Source of the DNA: Caldilineaceae bacterium SB0664_bin_27
GTDB taxonomy: Bacteria > Chloroflexota > Anaerolineae > Caldilineales > Caldilineaceae
Direction of reading: 5' to 3'
Assembly (NCBI GenBank): GCA_009838625.1
Contig: VXRG01000107.1
Span: 1 to 48,620, forward strand
DNA length: 48,620 nucleotides
Below are positions 33,586 to 41,712 of the stretch, in pieces. The notes under the pieces are model-generated. The model searched no databases. It was not told the DNA's origin and was given only the letters and a program-made list of their open reading frames with translations. Within the stretch, counting starts at the first letter, position 1; every line of letters starts with the position of its first letter. Both the position numbers and the translations under genes were made by a program.

Positions 33586-34971
33586 ATGACACAACGCGCA
33601 ATGAGCCGACGTGACTTCATGCACGTGGCAACCGCAACATCTGTCGGCGCCCTGATCGCCGCCTGCGCGCCTGCTGCCGCACCCATGGCGGGAGACGACG
33701 GAGGAGGAGCGCCGGCGATGGAAGAGGTGACCATCGAGTTCTGGGTGAACCAGCCGATGGCCCGCTCGGAAGGGCTGTGGGACACGCTGATGGCCGAGTA
33801 CGAGGAGATCAACCCCGGCGTCACCGTTTCCTCGCTCATCATCCCGCACCGCGACTATGAGCCCAAGGTGCTCACCGGCCTGGCCGGCGGCACCGTCGGC
33901 GACCTGCTCGACGTCCATCCCATGCACAACGCCACCATGGCGATGCGCGGCGCGCTCATGCCGCTGGATGAGCTGATGCCCACCCTCGGCGTCGGCGACG
34001 ACGAGATGACCAAGGCCTGGGACTACAACGTCTGGCGCGGAAAGCGCTGGGCCATTCCCCGCTCCGACAACCCGACCATCATGCTCTACAACCGCAGCAT
34101 GGTCGGCGAGGCCGGCATGGACGACCCGGCCGAGCTGTGGGCGGAAGGCAAATGGGACATCGAGGCCTTCGACAACACCATGGACGCCGTCAGCGGCGGC
34201 GAAGGCGAAGATCGCGTCTACGGCTGCGCCCTGCCCGGCGGCGGCACGATCCGCATGCAGTGCGTCTGGATTTGGGGCAACGACGCCACCGTGTGGAATG
34301 CGGACGAGACCGCGTCTGCCTTCAACAGCCCGAAGGCGATCGAGGCCTGGGAGTACATGACCGGCGCCGTGGCCAGAGGCTGGGCGCCCACCCCCGCCGA
34401 GAGCAACATCCCCGGCGGCTGGGTCGCGATGATGGGACAGCGGCGTCTGTGCATGCAGTGGCCGGGCGCGCAGTTTGTCCTCGGCGGCCAGGCGCAGTTC
34501 ATCCCCGAAGACGTCATGTCGGAGATGCAGCTGGTGCCGCTCAACACGCTGTGGAACGGCAACCGCGAAGTGCGCAACGCCACCAACTCCCACGGCATCT
34601 ACCTCCAGACCGACCACGTGGACGAGTCCTGGGCGATGTGCCAGTACCTGATCTCGGACGACGCCCAATTCCGCATCATCCGTGAGCGCTGGACCTCACC
34701 GATGGTCAAGCGCCATGCCGAGAGCGAAGCATGGCTGGGCAGCCTTGAGCCGAGCCTGGAGACGGCGGAGATGTGGGAAGACTCCTTCAACAACATCCGC
34801 GCCTTCTCGCACCTGCCGCGTCAGCAGGAGATGGACAACCTGATCCAGGCGGCCAAAGACCGCATCATCCTCGGTGATGCCACGGCCCAGGAGGCGATGG
34901 ACGACGTCGCCGCCGAAGTCGATGCCATCATCGCCGAAGTGGAAGTTGAGATCCAGGAAGCCGGACTGTAA
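33586..34971 (+). CDS. ABC transporter substrate-binding lipoprotein, carbohydrate type (second system)
   Basis: A 461-residue family-1 solute-binding protein. The ATG at 33586 has AAAGGAG nine bases upstream; the frame extends further 5' without support. A twin-arginine signal (SRRDFMHVA) ends in the lipobox-like ALIAAC followed by an Ala/Pro/Gly linker. The mature part begins VTIEFWVNQPMARSEGLWDT, and GLAGGTVGDLLDVHPM and MLYNRSMVGEAGMDDPAELW are typical of sugar-binding members. It precedes two permeases and is followed by a 19-bp hairpin. It is a distant relative of the first system's binding protein, so the two systems probably take different substrates. PhyH dioxygenases downstream hint at an oxidisable organic substrate rather than a simple sugar. 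Confidence 0.9.
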   Translation: MTQRAMSRRDFMHVATATSVGALIAACAPAAAPMAGDDGGGAPAMEEVTIEFWVNQPMARSEGLWDTLMAEYEEINPGVTVSSLIIPHRDYEPKVLTGLAGGTVGDLLDVHPMHNATMAMRGALMPLDELMPTLGVGDDEMTKAWDYNVWRGKRWAIPRSDNPTIMLYNRSMVGEAGMDDPAELWAEGKWDIEAFDNTMDAVSGGEGEDRVYGCALPGGGTIRMQCVWIWGNDATVWNADETASAFNSPKAIEAWEYMTGAVARGWAPTPAESNIPGGWVAMMGQRRLCMQWPGAQFVLGGQAQFIPEDVMSEMQLVPLNTLWNGNREVRNATNSHGIYLQTDHVDESWAMCQYLISDDAQFRIIRERWTSPMVKRHAESEAWLGSLEPSLETAEMWEDSFNNIRAFSHLPRQQEMDNLIQAAKDRIILGDATAQEAMDDVAAEVDAIIAEVEVEIQEAGL

Positions 34972-34981
34972 ACAGTGATCA

Positions 34982-35027
34982 GCGGATAGTGGTCAGTGGC
35001 CAGTGAGAGCCGCTGGCCGCTATCTGC
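34982..35027 (+). repeat. 19-bp hairpin between binding-protein and permease genes
   Basis: Bases 34982-35000 pair with 35009-35027 over 19 positions around an 8-base loop (CAGTGAGA). Every departure from Watson-Crick pairing is a G-U pair, so the structure forms in RNA rather than as a DNA palindrome. It occupies the gap between the binding protein and the first permease, as at 21925-21963 in the other operon. Confidence 0.75.
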
Positions 35028-35049
35028 CTTTCAATGCGGGGAGAGGCCC

Positions 35050-36000
35050 ATGGCAGACGCCTTGCCGCTGGGGGCAACCAGCCCGGTTCAGACAAAAAGA
35101 CCGAGATGGTCGCGCAAGGTCAAAGCCGACAACATCGCCGGCTATCTGTTCCTCGCGCCCTGGATAATCGGCTTCCTGGCCTTTATCGTCGGCCCCATGC
35201 TGGCCTCCGGCTACCTTTCGCTCACCAAGTACTCCGGTTTCGGTGACGCCAAATGGGTCGGTTTCCAGAACTACGACAAGATCTTCCAGGACGATCTCTT
35301 CTACACCTCGCTGTACAATACCACCTACTTCGCCTTTCTCGGCGTGCCCGCCCAGCTTCTCGTGGCGCTCCTCCTGGCCGTGCTGCTCAACATGAAGGTG
35401 CGCTACGTCAACGTCTTTCGCACCGTCTACTACATCCCGACGGTTACGCCGGCGGTCGCAAACGTCTTTCTTTGGGTCTGGATCTTCAACTTCGACTTCG
35501 GCCTGATCAACTCGCTTCTGCGCCTGGTTGGGGTCTCGCCGGTCAACTGGCTGTGGGATCCGCAGATCGTCAAGCCGGCCCTGATTCTGATGAGCCTGTG
35601 GTCGGTGGGGCAGCAGATGGTCATCTTTCTGGCTGCGCTGCAGGGCGTCTCCGAAGAGCTGTTGGAGGCCGCGTCGATCGACGGCGCCAGCAACTTCCGC
35701 CGCTTCATCAGAATCACGGTCCCGCTGATCAGCCCGGTCATCTTCCTTAACCTCATTATCGGCATTATCAATCTGTTTCAGACCTTCACCGTCGCATTTA
35801 TCGCCACCAAGGGCGGGCCGATCAACTCCTCTCTCTTTTACGTGCTCTACATCTATCGCAAGGGGTTCGAAAGTTTTTCGATGGGCTATGCCTCCGGGCT
35901 GGCCTGGATCCTGTTCATGATTATCCTGGTGATTACCGCCATTCAGTTCTACTTTGCGCAGAATTGGGTCTACTATGAGAGCGGCGAAGCGCCGAGCTAG
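35050..36000 (+). CDS. ABC transporter permease, MalF-like (second system)
   Basis: A 316-residue inner-membrane permease with six helices (first: IAGYLFLAPWIIGFLAFIVG). The EAA loop is EAASIDGASNFRRFIRITVP. I start it at the ATG 35050, which has GGGGAGAGG upstream; the in-frame start at 34996 lies within the inter-gene hairpin and is rejected. A basic N-terminal tail (KRPRWSRKVK) faces the cytoplasm. It pairs with the following MalG-like protein and takes substrate from the lipoprotein upstream. No ATPase gene is nearby. Confidence 0.9.
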   Translation: MADALPLGATSPVQTKRPRWSRKVKADNIAGYLFLAPWIIGFLAFIVGPMLASGYLSLTKYSGFGDAKWVGFQNYDKIFQDDLFYTSLYNTTYFAFLGVPAQLLVALLLAVLLNMKVRYVNVFRTVYYIPTVTPAVANVFLWVWIFNFDFGLINSLLRLVGVSPVNWLWDPQIVKPALILMSLWSVGQQMVIFLAALQGVSEELLEAASIDGASNFRRFIRITVPLISPVIFLNLIIGIINLFQTFTVAFIATKGGPINSSLFYVLYIYRKGFESFSMGYASGLAWILFMIILVITAIQFYFAQNWVYYESGEAPS

Positions 36001-36063
36001 AACGCCGGTGGCCGGTTGTGATCGCGAGCCCCGGTCCATAGGCTGCTCTTTCGGAGGTATGCA

Positions 36064-36918
36064 TTGGTAGATAGAGAAGAAAAGTATATCGGATCGATTT
36101 CCGGGAAGTTAGCTGCCTACATTCTGCTGGCATTTGGGGCGCTCGTTTCGTTGATGCCGCTCTACTGGCTGGTTATGACGTCGTTACGGCCGGCCGGCGC
36201 CGAATTCACCTACCCGCCCGAGTGGATCCCCTCCTCCTTTCACCCTGAAAACTATCCGGTTGCCTGGCGTCGGGCTCCCTTCTGGCTCTTCACGTTCAAC
36301 AGCGTTCTGGTCACCTTTCTGGCCACGTTGGGCACCCTTCTCACCGCCTCGATGGCGGCCTACGCCTTTGCCCGCGTCCCCTTCTATGGGCGCAACGTCT
36401 GGTTCGGGCTCACGCTCTCGACGATGATGCTGCCCTGGGCGGTCACGCTGATTCCGCGCTTCCTGCTCTTCAAATACATGCAGCTGTTTGATTCGCTGTG
36501 GCCGCTTTTTCTGCCGTTCTGGTTCGGAGGCGGGGGCTTCTACATCTTCCTCATCCGGCAGTTCATTATGACGCTGCCGGTGGAGATGGAGGAGGCGGCC
36601 GTTGTCGACGGCGCCTCGCGCGTGCGCATCTTTTTCATGATTACGATGCCGCTCACCAAGCCTGCGATCGCGGCCGTGGGCGTCTTTTCCTTTATCCACC
36701 ATTGGAACGACTTTATATCGCCGCTGATCTATACAAACCGCGAAGAAACGCGCACGTTGGCGCTGGGTCTGCGCTACTTCGGCGATGAGCAGTTCACCGA
36801 GTTCCGGCTCATCATGGCCGTCGCCACGCTGATGCTTGTCCCCGTTCTGGTCGTCTTCTTTGCCGCCAACAAGTACTTCGTCTCCGGCGTCGCCCTCTCC
36901 GGCCTGGCCGGACGTTAA
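36064..36918 (+). CDS. ABC transporter permease, MalG-like (second system)
   Basis: A 284-residue permease with six helices. AAYILLAFGALVSLMPLYWL is followed by VMTSLRPAGAEFTYPPEWIP, the characteristic MalG-side pattern. The EAA loop reads EAAVVDGASRVRIFFMITMP. The start is TTG at 36064, preceded by GGAGG; the ATG four bases earlier runs into a stop after three codons. It ends the second import operon, and the PhyH genes follow 133 bases later on the same strand, probably as part of the same metabolic unit. Confidence 0.9.
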   Translation: MVDREEKYIGSISGKLAAYILLAFGALVSLMPLYWLVMTSLRPAGAEFTYPPEWIPSSFHPENYPVAWRRAPFWLFTFNSVLVTFLATLGTLLTASMAAYAFARVPFYGRNVWFGLTLSTMMLPWAVTLIPRFLLFKYMQLFDSLWPLFLPFWFGGGGFYIFLIRQFIMTLPVEMEEAAVVDGASRVRIFFMITMPLTKPAIAAVGVFSFIHHWNDFISPLIYTNREETRTLALGLRYFGDEQFTEFRLIMAVATLMLVPVLVVFFAANKYFVSGVALSGLAGR

Positions 36919-36997
36919 GGGCGTTTCCGGTTTTCAGTAACCCCACCCGTACGTGGTAGTTTAATAGACCTGAAACACCGATTCGAGGAATCAAATG

Positions 36998-37018
36998 CCG
37001 GCAGTCCCAAACTGCCGG
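36998..37018 (+). promoter_or_regulatory. Hairpin in the leader of the first PhyH gene
   Basis: CCGGCAGT (36998-37005) and ACTGCCGG (37011-37018) form a perfect 8-bp stem with a 5-base loop, 33 bases before the PhyH ATG. It lacks a T-run, so it is a leader structure or operator rather than a classical terminator. Confidence 0.45.
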
Positions 37019-37051
37019 GACCGGCTACCAACAAACTCTGGAGTACAGGCT

Positions 37052-37855
37052 ATGCAGAGTGCAAACGGAAATGAGGCGCAGGTCCAACGCAAGGCGCTGA
37101 CCGAAGAACAGATCAACCGCTTCTGGATCGACGGCTATCTGACGATTGGCAAGATTCTGGAAGATGACGAGATCGAGCTGCTGCGGCGGGAGTATGATCA
37201 CGAATTTGAACGGGCTCGCAAGGGCCAGAACCCCAGGTTCCGCAACCTGTCGATCGAAGATACCGACGACGTGGAGGCCAAGAACCAGGCTGAATCGCAG
37301 ATGCTCCAGATCATGCAGATGTGCGAATACAACATTCACTTTCGCCGCCTGCTCTATGACGACCGTATTCTCGATATGGTGGAGGACCTGATCGGGCCCA
37401 ACATCCAGCTTTTCCACGACCAGGCGCTCTTCAAACCGGCCCACCACGGCGGCCCCGTCCACTGGCACCAGGACAACGCCTACTGGAAATGCAGCCCGCC
37501 CAACCTGGTCAGCTGCTGGCTCACGCTCGACGACGTCGACATTCACAACGGCGCCATGCAGTTCATCCCCGGATCCCACTTCCACTCGGTTGATCATGAA
37601 GACTCTGCCGACGACAGCGTTCTTCTCGACTACGGCGACAACGTTGACCAGTCCCAGGCTGCCGTCATCGCCCTGCCCGCCGGCGGTGTAACGCTGCATC
37701 ACTGCCAGACCCTGCACTACACTGCGCCGAACGTCACCGACAACCAGCGCCGCGCCTTCGCCATCCACTTCATGACACCGGGCACCAAGTCGCTGCGCGA
37801 GATGCAGTACCTGGGGGTGTCGTTCGAGCGGCCGGTGCTGCGGATGCGCGTCTAG
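37052..37855 (+). CDS. PhyH (phytanoyl-CoA dioxygenase) family Fe(II)/2-oxoglutarate oxygenase, copy 1
   Basis: A 267-residue non-haem iron oxygenase that hydroxylates an organic substrate while turning 2-oxoglutarate into succinate. The iron triad is visible: H139-x-D141 in HWHQDNAYW and the distal H222 in LHHCQTLHYTAPN. R233 or R234 in the NQRRAF segment would hold 2-oxoglutarate. The ATG at 37052 has GGAG eight bases upstream. It is closely similar to the next gene, starting MQSANG in both, which shows a tandem duplication. Bacterial PhyH proteins act on very diverse substrates, so phytanoyl-CoA is not implied. Context suggests catabolism of a compound imported by the preceding ABC operon. 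Confidence 0.88.
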   Translation: MQSANGNEAQVQRKALTEEQINRFWIDGYLTIGKILEDDEIELLRREYDHEFERARKGQNPRFRNLSIEDTDDVEAKNQAESQMLQIMQMCEYNIHFRRLLYDDRILDMVEDLIGPNIQLFHDQALFKPAHHGGPVHWHQDNAYWKCSPPNLVSCWLTLDDVDIHNGAMQFIPGSHFHSVDHEDSADDSVLLDYGDNVDQSQAAVIALPAGGVTLHHCQTLHYTAPNVTDNQRRAFAIHFMTPGTKSLREMQYLGVSFERPVLRMRV

Positions 37856-37991
37856 CCCGCAGCAACCGGTTCCTGAAAGCTTGGTCGCATTATTCAGTTT
37901 CTCTCAGCCAGTCTACCCTGGGCAGTTTCTCATCATTTGGAAACATCGTTCGCACTCCTGGACAGACCGAGAACTGAAAGGACTTCAAACC

Positions 37992-38762
37992 ATGCAGTCT
38001 GCAAACGGACGAAAAGAGCCGGCCCAACGCAAGGCGCTCAGCGAAGAGCAGATCAACAGCTTCTGGACGAACGGTTATCTGGAGGTGGGCAAGATCCTGG
38101 AGGACGACGAAATCGAACTGCTGCGCCGCGAATATGACGGGGAATTCGAACGTGCGCATAACGGTCACCATCCCAGGTTCCGAAGTCATGAGATCGGGGA
38201 AACCAAGGTTCTCCAGATCATGCAGATGTGCGAATACAATATCCATTTTCGCCGCCTGCTCTATAACGATCGCATTCTGGACCTGATCGAAGATCTGATT
38301 GGGCCGAATATCCAGCTTTTTCACGACCAGGCCCTGTTCAAGCCGGCCCGCCACGGCGGTCCCGCGCACTGGCACCAGGACAACGCCTACTGGAAATGCA
38401 GCCCGCCCAACCTGGTGAGCTGCTGGCTCACGCTGGACGACGTCGACCTCCACAACGGCGCCATGCAGTTTCTGCCGGGCACGCACTTTCGCTCTGTGGA
38501 GCACGGCCGGCTCGCCGAAAACAACGCCCTGCTCGAATTGGGGGAAGAGATCGATGAATCGAAGGCGGTCGTTGTGCCCCTGCCGGCCGGCGGCGTGACG
38601 CTGCATCACTGCCAGACCTTGCACCACACCGCGCCCAACAAGACCGACCGGCAACGGCGGGCCTTTGCCATCCACTTCATGACGCCCGGCACCAGGTCTA
38701 TGCGCGAAATGAAATACCTGGAGGTGTCGTTCGAGCAGCCGGTGCTGCGGATGCGGGTCTGA
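37992..38762 (+). CDS. PhyH family Fe(II)/2-oxoglutarate oxygenase, copy 2 (tandem duplicate)
   Basis: A 256-residue paralogue of the previous gene, with long identical blocks (for example EEQIN, GKILEDDEIELLRREYD, MQMCEYNIHFRRLLY, PGT/PGS-HF). The iron triad is kept: H128-x-D130 (HWHQD) and distal H211 (LHHCQTLHHTAPN). It lacks a segment of about ten residues present in copy 1 after the PRFR motif (the TDDVEAKNQA region). The ATG at 37992 has AAAGGA upstream. Retention of all ligands in both copies suggests both are active and may have diverged in substrate or regulation. The inter-gene gap of 136 bases holds no other visible element. Confidence 0.88.
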   Translation: MQSANGRKEPAQRKALSEEQINSFWTNGYLEVGKILEDDEIELLRREYDGEFERAHNGHHPRFRSHEIGETKVLQIMQMCEYNIHFRRLLYNDRILDLIEDLIGPNIQLFHDQALFKPARHGGPAHWHQDNAYWKCSPPNLVSCWLTLDDVDLHNGAMQFLPGTHFRSVEHGRLAENNALLELGEEIDESKAVVVPLPAGGVTLHHCQTLHHTAPNKTDRQRRAFAIHFMTPGTRSMREMKYLEVSFEQPVLRMRV

Positions 38763-38782
38763 GATGAGTTCTTGATGGAGAG

Positions 38783-39685
38783 ATGCAAAAAATGACCGAC
38801 ATGACAGCTGCACAGACGCCAACGGTCGTCGAAGGCGTCAACGTTGATGAACTGATCACCGCGGAGGTGCTCACGGAGTACCGCGAGCGCGGCTACTGGG
38901 TCAGCCCCAGGCTGTTCAGCGCCGAACAGATCGCCGAGATGCGTGAGGCGCAGGAGCGCATGTGGGCCGGCGAGCACGATTCGGAGATCCTGCCGCAGTA
39001 CGGCGCGCACGAGGTGGAGCCTGGCTCGCCGGACGTGCGCCAGCAGTGCAACGCCTTCTGGCTCAGCGACGTGATCCGCAAGGTGACGACAAGCCCGCTC
39101 TTGGGCGCGATCGGCGCGCGCTTCATGGGCGTCGACACGGTACGGCTCTGGCATGACCAGGCCGTCTACAAGCCGGGCATCGGACCGGACGGCAAGGACG
39201 AAATGGCCGGCAACATCGGCTGGCACCAGGACTACGGGCACTGGAAATCGTCGAGCACGTCGAATATGTGTACGGCCTGGATCGCGCTGCAGGACACCGA
39301 CCTGCAGAACGGCGGCATGCGCACAATCGTCGGTTCGCACAAGTGGGGGCTGCTGGAGGACAGCAACACCTTCGGGCACAAGGACCTGGACGGCCTGCAG
39401 GCCCGCTTCGCCAACCAGCAGATCAGCGGCGAATGGCTGGACGAGCCCTGCATCATGCAGGCGGGCCAGGTGAGCTTCCACCACGCGCTGACGCTGCACG
39501 GCTCCGGCCCCAACCTGACCTGGGAGCCGCGCATGTGCCTGATCTCACACATGATGCCCGGGGACACGAGCTATCTGCCCGGGCGGCAGTATCATCCGAA
39601 CCTGATCTTCCTGGGCCCGCACGCGCAGGAAGGCGAGCCCTTCGCGGGGCCGTACTGGCCGCAGATGTGGCCGGAGGGCGAGTAG
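38783..39685 (+). CDS. PhyH family oxygenase, divergent third member
   Basis: A 300-residue PhyH protein clearly different from the tandem pair but with the same iron triad: H148-x-D150 in GWHQDYGHW and distal H239 in FHHALTLHGSGPN. R248 region WEPRMCLISHMMPG would bind 2-oxoglutarate. A start at 38792 (three residues later) is nearly as good; GGAG is two bases from the first ATG and eleven from the second, so the second may be used. It begins 20 bases after copy 2 and is cotranscribed with it. An intrinsic terminator follows directly. The three oxygenases may carry out successive oxidations on one substrate, which is inference. Confidence 0.87.
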   Translation: MQKMTDMTAAQTPTVVEGVNVDELITAEVLTEYRERGYWVSPRLFSAEQIAEMREAQERMWAGEHDSEILPQYGAHEVEPGSPDVRQQCNAFWLSDVIRKVTTSPLLGAIGARFMGVDTVRLWHDQAVYKPGIGPDGKDEMAGNIGWHQDYGHWKSSSTSNMCTAWIALQDTDLQNGGMRTIVGSHKWGLLEDSNTFGHKDLDGLQARFANQQISGEWLDEPCIMQAGQVSFHHALTLHGSGPNLTWEPRMCLISHMMPGDTSYLPGRQYHPNLIFLGPHAQEGEPFAGPYWPQMWPEGE

Positions 39686-39690
39686 AGAGT

Positions 39691-39731
39691 GAAGAGGAGT
39701 GAGGATTTCTCACTCCTAGCTCTTCTCTTTT
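39691..39731 (+). terminator. Intrinsic terminator after the PhyH genes
   Basis: Inner stem GAGTGAG (39697-39703) with CTCACTC (39709-39715), extended by GAAGAG (39691-39696) with CTCTTC (39720-39725), followed by TCTTTT. It ends the PhyH transcript right at the left border of the island. Confidence 0.75.
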
Positions 39732-39732
39732 G

Positions 39733-39759
39733 GGGAATTATATACAAAAGTAGACAAGG
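39733..39759 (+). repeat. Left terminal inverted repeat of the island
   Basis: Begins GGGAATTATATACAAAAGTA and ends GACAAGG. It agrees with the reverse complement of 43469-43495 at 25 of 27 positions; the two differences are A-to-G changes. Confidence 0.75.
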
Positions 39760-39845
39760 CCTAGTTTTTCTAGGCTTTTGAGGCCTTTGGCGTGTTGACG
39801 TAGTTCGAACCCCGCGTCGGTTCGAGCCGACGCGTGACCCGTCAA
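39759..39845. other. Nested hairpins just inside the left inverted repeat
   Basis: GCCTAG (39759-39764), TTTTT loop and CTAGGC (39770-39775) followed by TTTT looks like a small terminator. Then CGCGTCGG (39813-39820) pairs with CCGACGCG (39827-39834) around TTCGAG, enclosed by TTGAC (39795-39799) with GTCAA (39841-39845). The remaining bases up to 40057 hold no supported gene; they are the leader of the AlbA_2-like gene. Confidence 0.5.
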
Positions 39846-40057
39846 TCGACACCCCCCAGACAATTCGACCTTGACCAATCGACAAAAGTAATGTGCCACC
39901 ACCACCTCCAAAATGTCAGTATGTTTTACAAAGCACCAAGAACCTAAACACACCCAAACATGTTCCGTGACGACCAACACCTGCCATCAGATTGTAGCCA
40001 GGCCCGTGGCGTGGTAAGTTCATCGCTGTCTGCTTCAACCACATCAGCACCACAATC

Positions 40058-41407
40058 ATGGGTGGCGTAATGATCTCCATTCTTTCAAAGCCCAGGGAAC
40101 AAATCGGCATCGACGACATCCATGAACTCATCCGATCAGGAATCCCCGAAGGCGAACAAATCGAATACAAGAGAGAGCTTTCACGTAAAACAGGCAATGT
40201 GGAAGATGATTGGATGACCGGCGGAAGTATTGGAGAAAACTCAAAAGAACGCCTAACCAGGCAAGTCATCGCATTAGCAAACACCAGTGGCGGAATCGTT
40301 GTGTTAGGCATCGACCAATCTCAGGACAAGCCTCCAGTCGCGGCTTGCATCGTTCCAGTCCCTCGTTGCGCCGATTTGGCCGATACGCTAACTTCCGTTT
40401 TCTTGGGCAGGATAGAACCCCTCCTCCCTTCACTTGAAGTGTTCCCCATAAAGTCCGACGAAGAAGGTGGATTAGTTGTAATCCGTGTTGATAAGTCGCG
40501 ACAAGCTCCTCATAGAGATATCGCAACGCGAGAATGCTATGTCCGACGAAACGACCAAAGCAGGAAAATGACGATGCGAGAAATCCAAGACGCAACACTC
40601 AATGCTGCTCGTGGACTGGAAAGACTAGAGCGGATGTTCGCTAGGCGAGATTCGTTGTTTCAGGAAGAATTCAATAGCCTTGTCAACCCAGTTGACGCCT
40701 TCGGAATCCGCCTATCGGCAATTCCCGTAAGAGACAACGTTTGGATTGAACGTGTATTTCATCAACGCCGTATCATCCCATCTCTTGACAAGCCATGGAC
40801 TGATGTTTTCGAGCACCAAGAAGGCTTTGAGCCGCGCAAACTCCTTCCTACAGGTATGCATAACCCGTCTTTCCCTTGGAGACCCGTCTTGAGAGGCGTA
40901 AGAGGTGAGGAGATAGAAAAGAGATTCAGGGTTCTATCCAAGACTGAACACAAATCAGATTTACCACAGAGCATTCTCTATAACGAGATTTATTGTGATG
41001 GAATAATCGAATTGGGGTTGGTCGTCCACAACAGCTACCCTAACTCATACGATGAAAATTTCAAGATGTTCATCACACCCGATTTGCCTCTGTCAATGTT
41101 CGCAAACCTGATAACACAGTTGCATCATGTTCGAATACTTGCAGGAAGCCCGATGGCTGAATATGCCGTCGAGGTCATTGCCTCAGTGAAAGGGGCACAC
41201 CGAACTATAGGTCACCCGGATTATCATTTTGAGCCTGTTGGAACAATACCCTCCGGGACACTTGAATTCCCTCGTTATTCATTTGCAGATGTATACGACT
41301 TTCCTGATATGCTAAACCTTTTCTTTCGTGACCTGTACAATGCACTCGGTCGAGACCTAGACATTGAACAACGTTGGCTTAGTATCGAAGACTGGCCACC
41401 AGCCTAG
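40058..41407 (+). CDS. AlbA_2 (Schlafen-like) domain protein
   Basis: A 449-residue protein. Residues 30-175 show the AlbA_2/divergent AAA-4 pattern: GEQIEYKREL (E36, K38), IALANTSGGIVVLGID (71-86) and the basic APHRDIATRECYVRRNDQSR (150-169). These domains bind nucleic acids or nucleotides and occur in transcription regulators, Schlafen-type nucleases and several phage-defence proteins. The C-terminal 270 residues match no family I recognise. The ATG at 40058 lacks a ribosome site; the ATG at 40070 has GGGTGG upstream and may be the true start. It is the first gene of the island and A+T-rich. A defence or regulatory role is inferred from domain type and setting only. Confidence 0.72.
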   Translation: MGGVMISILSKPREQIGIDDIHELIRSGIPEGEQIEYKRELSRKTGNVEDDWMTGGSIGENSKERLTRQVIALANTSGGIVVLGIDQSQDKPPVAACIVPVPRCADLADTLTSVFLGRIEPLLPSLEVFPIKSDEEGGLVVIRVDKSRQAPHRDIATRECYVRRNDQSRKMTMREIQDATLNAARGLERLERMFARRDSLFQEEFNSLVNPVDAFGIRLSAIPVRDNVWIERVFHQRRIIPSLDKPWTDVFEHQEGFEPRKLLPTGMHNPSFPWRPVLRGVRGEEIEKRFRVLSKTEHKSDLPQSILYNEIYCDGIIELGLVVHNSYPNSYDENFKMFITPDLPLSMFANLITQLHHVRILAGSPMAEYAVEVIASVKGAHRTIGHPDYHFEPVGTIPSGTLEFPRYSFADVYDFPDMLNLFFRDLYNALGRDLDIEQRWLSIEDWPPA

Positions 41408-41509
41408 TTCAGAGTTGTGACCTAACCCCGATGATTGTGGTGGGTCCCAATGTTTGGACCACGACTTGGGAAAAGATTGCGATTGCCCCTGAATCTCCAC
41501 TCCACACCG

Positions 41510-41549
41510 TTGCAAAATCGGTAAAAAATGATGTACAATGAAGTACATC
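41510..41549 (+). promoter_or_regulatory. Promoter with overlapping palindrome inside the island
   Basis: TTGCAA (41510-41515), 18-base spacer and TACAAT (41534-41539). A perfect 7-bp inverted repeat GATGTAC (41530-41536) / GTACATC (41543-41549) covers the -10 box, as expected for a repressor site. It lies 14 bases before the first ATG of the small gene and should drive the downstream three genes. Confidence 0.65.
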
Positions 41550-41562
41550 CAAAAGGAGCCAA

Positions 41563-41712
41563 ATGGCCATGTCCGACAAGAAAGACAGGGCACCGCAGAG
41601 ACCACGCGGCCGTCCCCGTACCGCCCCTTTACCAGATTCGATTCCCGACACGCCCCAGAACGTCGCCCGTATCCTGATGACCACGCCGCCTCCGAAAGAA
41701 TCAGAGTGGTAG
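41563..41712 (+). CDS. Tiny basic/proline-rich protein interrupted by an in-frame amber codon
   Basis: A 49-residue frame with AAAAGGAG just upstream; the second ATG (41569) has the better spacing. It reads SDKKDRAPQRPRGRPRTA (an AT-hook-like basic stretch), then DSIPDTPQNVARILMTTPPP and KESEW, ending at TAG (41710-41712). Beyond the TAG the same frame continues YLKDAPPTGSYSRKTE to TGA (41761-41763). In small proteins I recall with the DTPENVA...EWxYLK pattern, the stop position is occupied by an ordinary residue. So the gene is either a recent nonsense mutant (GAG or AAG to TAG), or the amber codon is read through. The function of the family is unknown to me. Confidence 0.6.
   Translation: MAMSDKKDRAPQRPRGRPRTAPLPDSIPDTPQNVARILMTTPPPKESEW

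Noticed and set aside
34137..34685. 182-residue arginine-rich plus-strand frame
   Set aside because: Out-of-frame shadow of the second binding-protein gene.
39803..39834. T-arm-like GTTCGAACC and GGTTCGAGCC motifs suggesting a tRNA fragment or att site
   Set aside because: The stem encloses a six-base loop and no acceptor, D or anticodon arms are present, so it is not a tRNA end. No matching copy at the other island end.
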